From: T1Sed10-7 sp047921175
GTDB taxonomy: Bacteria; Actinomycetota; Nitriliruptoria; Nitriliruptorales; Nitriliruptoraceae
Assembly (NCBI GenBank): GCA_047921175.1
Contig: JBLRWQ010000054.1
Location: 1-19,325 of the forward strand
Length of the DNA: 19,325 nt
Direction: 5' to 3'
Part shown: one piece after another, positions 15,678-19,325 of the stretch
Layout of the letters: each line of letters begins with the position of its first letter
How positions within the stretch are numbered: the first letter of the stretch is position 1
Position numbers and translations under genes: made by a program
Notes under the pieces: model-generated
What the model saw: the letters and a program-made list of their open reading frames with translations, nothing else
The model's database searches: none
Told to the model about the DNA's origin: nothing

Positions 15678-16282
15678 CGGTCACCCTCCTCGCCACGGGT
15701 CAGGGCCGGCGTCGCGTCGCCCTCGACCTCGTGTGCGTCGGGATCCTCGGCCAGCTCGATGTGGGTCACCGTGAGCTCCGCTCCGGACTCCCCCGACTCC
15801 CGACGGGCCAGAACGATCGCACCGATCAGCGCCGCGAGCAGCAGCATCGACAGGACCTCGAAGGGCAGCACCCAGTCGGCGAAGATGGCGATGCCGATGT
15901 CGTCGATGCGTGGACCGGTGACCTCGGGGGCACCCCGGCCGGAGAACGCCCCGATGATCAGGGTCGACAGCACGACGAACAGCCCGCCGGCGACCCCGAG
16001 GGCGAGGCCTCGGTTCTGCCCGTCGAGGGCCTCACGGCCGATGGGCGCCCGGGTCAGCATCAGCCCGAACAGGAACAGCACGGCGACCGCACCGACGTAG
16101 ACCACGAGCTGGACCAGGGCCAGGAAGTCCGCGGAGAGGGTCAGGAACACCCCGGCGAGCCCACCCATGGTGACCGCGAAGTACAGCGCGGCGTGCATGA
16201 GGTTCTTCGAGGTGACGGTCAGGACCGCGGCACCCGCGGTCAGCAGCCCGACGAGCACGAAGATCACGTCGTAGCCGGTCAT
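15674..16282 (-). CDS. nuoJ: NADH-quinone oxidoreductase (complex I) subunit J
   Basis: This 202-residue membrane subunit (ND6 homologue) has five hydrophobic segments. The conserved pi-bulge helix Q-L-V-V-Y-V-G-A-V-A-V-L-F-L-F lies at 58-72, the element that links quinone chemistry to the proton channels. The last ~30 residues are hydrophilic and acidic (cytoplasmic tail). The ATG overlaps the nuoI stop as ATGA, and the stop overlaps nuoK in the same way, so I-J-K form a coupled string. Confidence 0.96.
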   Translation of the reverse strand: MTGYDVIFVLVGLLTAGAAVLTVTSKNLMHAALYFAVTMGGLAGVFLTLSADFLALVQLVVYVGAVAVLFLFGLMLTRAPIGREALDGQNRGLALGVAGGLFVVLSTLIIGAFSGRGAPEVTGPRIDDIGIAIFADWVLPFEVLSMLLLAALIGAIVLARRESGESGAELTVTHIELAEDPDAHEVEGDATPALTRGEEGDR

Positions 16283-17490
16283 GCGCCTGACTCCTCGTCG
16301 AGCTGCTGCTGCTTGCGCTTCTTGACCCAGGCGGCCTTGGCCTTGGACCGGGCGATGCGCTCGGACTTGCCCTCCGCGATCAGTTGGTCGAAGACCTCCT
16401 GATCGATCTCGCCGGCTCCCTCGACGTGCACGTCGGCGAGCTTGGGCTTCGCGGCGGGCGCGCCGGCGTCGGCGTCGCTGGAGGCGGCCTCGTCGGAGCC
16501 CGTCCCGGCGGAGGCGGCCTCCGCCTCGGCGCGCAGCCTCGCCTTCTCCTTCTTGACGTAGGCCGCCTTGGCCTTGGCGCGGGCCATACGCTCCGGCTTG
16601 CCCTCGGCGATCAGCTTGTCGAACGTCTCCTGGTCGATCTCGCCGGCCTCGACCTTCACCTCGGCCGGCTTCGGGGCCGCCGCCGGCGTCGCATCGGCGT
16701 CAGCGTCGGGCGCGGCTGCAGCGGCCTGCTCGGCCTCAGCACGCAACCGGGCCTTCTCCTTCTTGACGTAGGCCGCCTTGGCCTTGGACCGGGCGATGCG
16801 CTCGGACTTGCCTTCGGCGATCAGCTGGTCGAAGACCTCCTGGTCGATCTCGCCGGCCTTGACCTCGATCTCCGGCTCCGCCGTCTTCGCCTTGGCCGTG
16901 CCGGCCGCCGCTTCCTTGGGCGCCTCGGCCGCCTTGCGCGCCTCCTGCTGCTTGGCCGCCTCGAGCTCCCGCTCCTTGGCGGCCTTGGCGATCGCGTCGG
17001 TCACCTCGGCCGGCCGGATCGCCCCGTCCTCGAGCGGCGGTGGCGGGGGCACGGTGTCCGCCCACTCGCGCAGCTTGTCCTTCTCGTGCAGGAGCGCGTC
17101 GATGCTGTACTCGGAGTACTCGAACTCCGGGGACCACCACAGCGCGTCGAACGGACAGACCTCGACGCAGATACCGCAGTACATGCACAGCGAGAAGTCG
17201 ATCGCGAAGCGGTCCAGGACGTTGCGGGTGCGGGCCCGACCACCCTCCTTGGCGGGGGGGACGGTCTCCTTGTGCGACTCGATGTAGATGCACCAGTCCG
17301 GGCACTCGCGGCTGCACAGCATGCAGACGGTGCAGTTCTCGTCCATCAGGGCGATGACCCCGCGGGTCCGCGGCGCCAGCTCGGGGCGCTCGTAGGGGTA
17401 CATCTGCGTCGTGGGACGCTGGAAGAGGTACTTGATCGTGACACCGAGCCCCTTCAGGAGCCCGATCCCCGGAGGTGCGGATGCCGGCAT
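16279..17490 (-). CDS. nuoI: Complex I subunit I with a long repeat-bearing C-terminal tail
   Basis: This 403-residue protein is roughly twice the usual NuoI length of 160-220. Residues 1-150 are a normal NuoI with two [4Fe-4S] motifs: Cys53/56/59 with Cys63 (C-T-V-C-M-L-C-S-R-E-C-P) and Cys102/105/108 with Cys112 (C-M-Y-C-G-I-C-V-E-V-C-P). These are the N6a/N6b clusters that pass electrons toward quinone. After a Pro-rich hinge (147-153) comes a charged Ala/Lys/Glu helix (about 160-205), then three copies of a ~40-residue module (211-254, 281-324, 358-397) joined by Ala/Pro/Asp-rich linkers. Each copy contains G-E-I-D-Q-E-[VT]-F-D-[QK]-L-I-A-E-G-K. The tail is in frame and has the same third-position GC bias, so it is coding. 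The ATG shares one base with the nuoH stop (TGATG). The tail's function is unknown; docking or tethering is an inference. Confidence 0.95.
   Translation of the reverse strand: MPASAPPGIGLLKGLGVTIKYLFQRPTTQMYPYERPELAPRTRGVIALMDENCTVCMLCSRECPDWCIYIESHKETVPPAKEGGRARTRNVLDRFAIDFSLCMYCGICVEVCPFDALWWSPEFEYSEYSIDALLHEKDKLREWADTVPPPPPLEDGAIRPAEVTDAIAKAAKERELEAAKQQEARKAAEAPKEAAAGTAKAKTAEPEIEVKAGEIDQEVFDQLIAEGKSERIARSKAKAAYVKKEKARLRAEAEQAAAAAPDADADATPAAAPKPAEVKVEAGEIDQETFDKLIAEGKPERMARAKAKAAYVKKEKARLRAEAEAASAGTGSDEAASSDADAGAPAAKPKLADVHVEGAGEIDQEVFDQLIAEGKSERIARSKAKAAWVKKRKQQQLDEESGA
16300..16860 (-). repeat. Three imperfect tandem repeats within nuoI
   Basis: Copies lie at 16729-16860, 16519-16650 and 16300-16419, encoding the NuoI tail modules. 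Copies 1 and 3 share an exact run of about 38 bases (over the E-G-K-S-E-R-I-A-R-S-K-A-K-A part). Copies 1 and 2 share about 37 bases over the next segment (K-A-K-A-A-Y-V-K-K-E-K-A). The linkers differ in length and sequence, giving periods of 70 and 77 codons. Confidence 0.9.
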
Positions 17491-18599
17491 CAGGAGACCA
17501 CCTTGGCGATCGTGACCAGGGCCAGGTTCAGCAGCGACAGCGGCACGAGCACCAGCCAGGAGAGCCGCTGGAGCTGGTCCTCACGGAGCCGCGGGTAGGT
17601 GACGCGGGCCCAGACCATCAGGAAGACCAGCAGCAGGATCTTGCCCAGCGTGACCGCCACACCGAGCAGGGTGCCGGTGACACCGCAGTCGAACAGCCCA
17701 CCGCCGGCCTCGCAGCCCGGGAGCGGCACGCCCGGCAGGATCTGCCAGCCGCCGAGGTAGAGGACCACCATGATGGCCGACATCGACACCATGCCCGCGT
17801 ACTCGGTCAGCATGTACATGGCGTACTTGATGCCGGAGTACTCCGTCATGTAGCCGAACACCAGCTCGGAGTCCCCGATCGGCATGTCGAAGGGGGGCCG
17901 GGACAGCTCCGCCATGGCAGCGATGAAGAAGATCCCGAACCCGAGCACCTGCGGGAAGACGTACCAGAGGTTGATGTCGGAGCCGAAGAGCAGGAAGCTC
18001 GACTGCGCCTCGACGATGCCGACCAGCGACAGCGTCCCGGCCTGCACCGCGACGGCGATGGCCGCGATGATCAGCGGCAGCTCGTAGGCGATCAGCTGGG
18101 CGCCGGCGCGCAAGCCCCCGAACAGGGAGAACTTGTTGGCCGAGGCCCACCCGCCCATGAGCACCCCGAGCACCGACACCGACGAGGCGGCCAGCACGTA
18201 GAACAACCCGAGCTCGAGGTCGAGGGCGAAGACGCCAGGGCCGAAGGGGATGACCAGGAAGACCAGCATCGCGGGGATCAGGGCCACCCCGGGCGCGATC
18301 GCGAACACCCACTTGTCCGCGGCCGAGGGGATCAGGTCCTCCTTCTGGATGAACTTGATCCCGTCGGCGACCAGCTGCAGCGACCCGAAGGGACCGGCCT
18401 CGACCGGCCCGCGGCGGTGCTGCATGCGGCCCATGGTCTTGTGCTCGACGTAGCCGGCGACCAGCGGCACGACGAAGAAGACCCCGAGCACGAGCGCCAG
18501 CTTGAGCAGCAGCGGCAGCAGGAAGGAGTCGCCGACATCCAGGAGGGACTCGGCCTGGGCGAGCAGCGGCGCGACGCCGGAGGTGACCAGCAGCATCAT
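17490..18599 (-). CDS. nuoH: NADH-quinone oxidoreductase (complex I) subunit H
   Basis: This 369-residue membrane subunit (ND1 homologue) forms the quinone chamber with NuoB and NuoD. Landmarks are G-R-M-Q-H-R-R-G-P (57-65), the helix with S-A-N-K-F-S-L-F-G-G-L-R (153-164), A-Y-E-L-P (171-175), A-E-L-S-R-P-P-F-D-M-P (230-240), S-E-L-V-F-G-Y-M-T-E-Y-S-G (244-256) and the closing W-A-R-V-T-Y-P-R-L-R-E-D-Q-L (330-343). The loop after P-F-D reads M-P-I-G-D-S-E where most families have an E-A-E-type acidic set. The start at 18597-18599 was chosen because GGGGGA lies 9 bases upstream and it overlaps the nuoD stop (ATGA); a second ATG follows immediately. The frame is open further upstream but that part is antisense-free nuoD coding in another frame. 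Confidence 0.96.
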   Translation of the reverse strand: MMLLVTSGVAPLLAQAESLLDVGDSFLLPLLLKLALVLGVFFVVPLVAGYVEHKTMGRMQHRRGPVEAGPFGSLQLVADGIKFIQKEDLIPSAADKWVFAIAPGVALIPAMLVFLVIPFGPGVFALDLELGLFYVLAASSVSVLGVLMGGWASANKFSLFGGLRAGAQLIAYELPLIIAAIAVAVQAGTLSLVGIVEAQSSFLLFGSDINLWYVFPQVLGFGIFFIAAMAELSRPPFDMPIGDSELVFGYMTEYSGIKYAMYMLTEYAGMVSMSAIMVVLYLGGWQILPGVPLPGCEAGGGLFDCGVTGTLLGVAVTLGKILLLVFLMVWARVTYPRLREDQLQRLSWLVLVPLSLLNLALVTIAKVVS

Positions 18600-19325
18600 C
18601 GGTCGATGTCCCCCACCACGAAGAAGACGGAGCCCAGGATCGAGACGGCATCGGGCAGCAGCTGCCCGCGCATCAGGTACGGGATGGCCTGGACGTTGGA
18701 GAAGGACGGCGTGCGCATCTTCAGCCGCCACGGGTTGCGGCCCCCGTCGGACTCGAGCCAGTAGCCGAGCTGCCCCAGCGGGTTCTCCGTGCGCACGTAG
18801 GTGGCGCCCTCGGGGGCCTTGACCATCTTGGGCAGCTTGGAGTTGACCGGGCCGGACGGCATGTGGTCGTGGATCTGGTCGATCAGGTCCAGCGACACGC
18901 GGATGCGGTGCAGCAGGCAGTAGAACCGGTCGTAGGCGTCGCCGTTCTCGCCGACCGGCACCTCGACGTCGAGCTCGCCGTACTTCAGGTAGGGCTCGGT
19001 CGACCGGGAGTCCTCGGGCAGCCCGGTCGCCTGCAGGGTCGGCCCGGTGACCCCGATCGACAGGGCGACCTCCATCGGCAGCGGGCCGACGCCCTTGGTC
19101 CGCGCGTGGAAGATCTCGTTGCCCAGCACCAGGTCGAAGTAGTCCGGCAGCCGCTCGCGCAGCAGCTCGCCGTCGACCCGCTCGCGCGGGGTCCGCGTCA
19201 GCTCGAGGTAGGTGGCGAGCGTCGCGGTGCCGAAGTCCGCCAGGGCCTGGGGCGAGTTGTCCCGGGGGCGGGCCTGAGGCTCGACGCTCTCGATGTCGAT
19301 GCCGGTGAGGCGCCCGCCCTCTCCC
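18596..19325 (-). CDS. nuoD: NADH-quinone oxidoreductase (complex I) subunit D, C-terminal part (cut by window edge)
   Basis: About 242 C-terminal residues of the 49-kDa-type subunit are visible; the N-terminus lies beyond 19325. Family marks are I-F-H-A-R-T-K-G-V-G, Y-G-V/I-G-V-T-G-P-type S-I-G-V-T-G-P-T-L-Q-A-T-G, the E-L-D-V-E-V-P-V-G-E-N-G-D-A-Y-D-R-F segment, P-E-G-A-T-Y-V-R-T-E-N-P-L-G-Q-L-G-Y, the S-D-G-G-R-N-P-W-R-L-K-M-R-T-P-S-F segment, and the terminal G-D-I-D-R. NuoD with NuoH forms the quinone-reduction site. The stretch before I-F-H-A-R-T looks longer than usual. The stop overlaps the nuoH start, with no nuoE, nuoF or nuoG between them. Confidence 0.95.
   Translation of the reverse strand, partial: GEGGRLTGIDIESVEPQARPRDNSPQALADFGTATLATYLELTRTPRERVDGELLRERLPDYFDLVLGNEIFHARTKGVGPLPMEVALSIGVTGPTLQATGLPEDSRSTEPYLKYGELDVEVPVGENGDAYDRFYCLLHRIRVSLDLIDQIHDHMPSGPVNSKLPKMVKAPEGATYVRTENPLGQLGYWLESDGGRNPWRLKMRTPSFSNVQAIPYLMRGQLLPDAVSILGSVFFVVGDIDR

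Noticed and set aside
18600..18731. Upstream extension of nuoH by 44 codons
   Set aside because: It would overlap nuoD by 136 bases with a non-conserved Arg/Ala/Pro-rich sequence; the ATG at 18597-18599 has a ribosome site and the normal NuoH N-terminus.
1..19325. Mobile elements, CRISPR arrays, prophage genes or attachment sites
   Set aside because: No transposase, integrase, regularly spaced repeats or target-site duplications were seen. The only tandem repeats are inside nuoI, and no sign of integration next to the tRNA genes was found.

Overview
The window is a high-GC chromosomal segment from a bacterium that looks like a deep-branching actinobacterium, for example of the Nitriliruptoria/Euzebyales type. 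That placement is an inference. It rests on near-saturated G/C at third codon positions, frequent GTG starts, a DUF222/13E12-type HNH gene with an actinobacterial SOS box, and the style of the Nei-like glycosylase and complex I genes. No plasmid, phage, insertion-sequence or CRISPR signature was seen.

Layout, left to right. (1) Positions 1-705, minus strand: a tRNA-Tyr, tRNA-Thr, tRNA-Met cluster leading into tuf (EF-Tu), of which only the first 25 codons are inside the window. (2) Positions 775-2932, plus strand: a YajQ-family nucleotide-binding protein, a Nei/Fpg-type DNA glycosylase, and a VTT/DedA-like membrane protein whose GTG start overlaps the glycosylase stop. (3) Positions 3392-6900, plus strand: a secreted von Willebrand A (vWA) protein with a perfect 13-bp hairpin after it, then a DUF4012 membrane-anchored protein; together they form a cell-envelope block. 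(4) Positions 6885-7793, minus strand: the membrane metalloprotease HtpX, convergent with and overlapping the DUF4012 gene by 16 bp. (5) Positions 8041-10098, plus strand: a DUF222/HNH endonuclease-like gene whose promoter carries a clear LexA (SOS) box. Its reading frame runs on far past the HNH domain into the antisense of nuoN. (6) Positions 9915-19325, minus strand: a respiratory complex I operon transcribed D-H-I-J-K-L-M-N.

The complex I block is the most interesting part. nuoD (partial at the right edge) overlaps nuoH directly, so nuoE, nuoF and nuoG, the NADH-oxidising module, are absent from their usual place. The next subunit, NuoI, is about twice its normal length. It carries a C-terminal tail with three near-identical charged modules of about 40 residues joined by Ala/Pro/Asp-rich linkers. 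These two facts suggest either an 11-subunit complex I fed by something other than NADH, perhaps through the NuoI tail, or a NADH module encoded elsewhere. The proton-pump subunits NuoH, J, K, L, M and N keep the expected channel residues, so the membrane arm looks functional. NuoL carries an extra low-complexity insert near its C-terminus.
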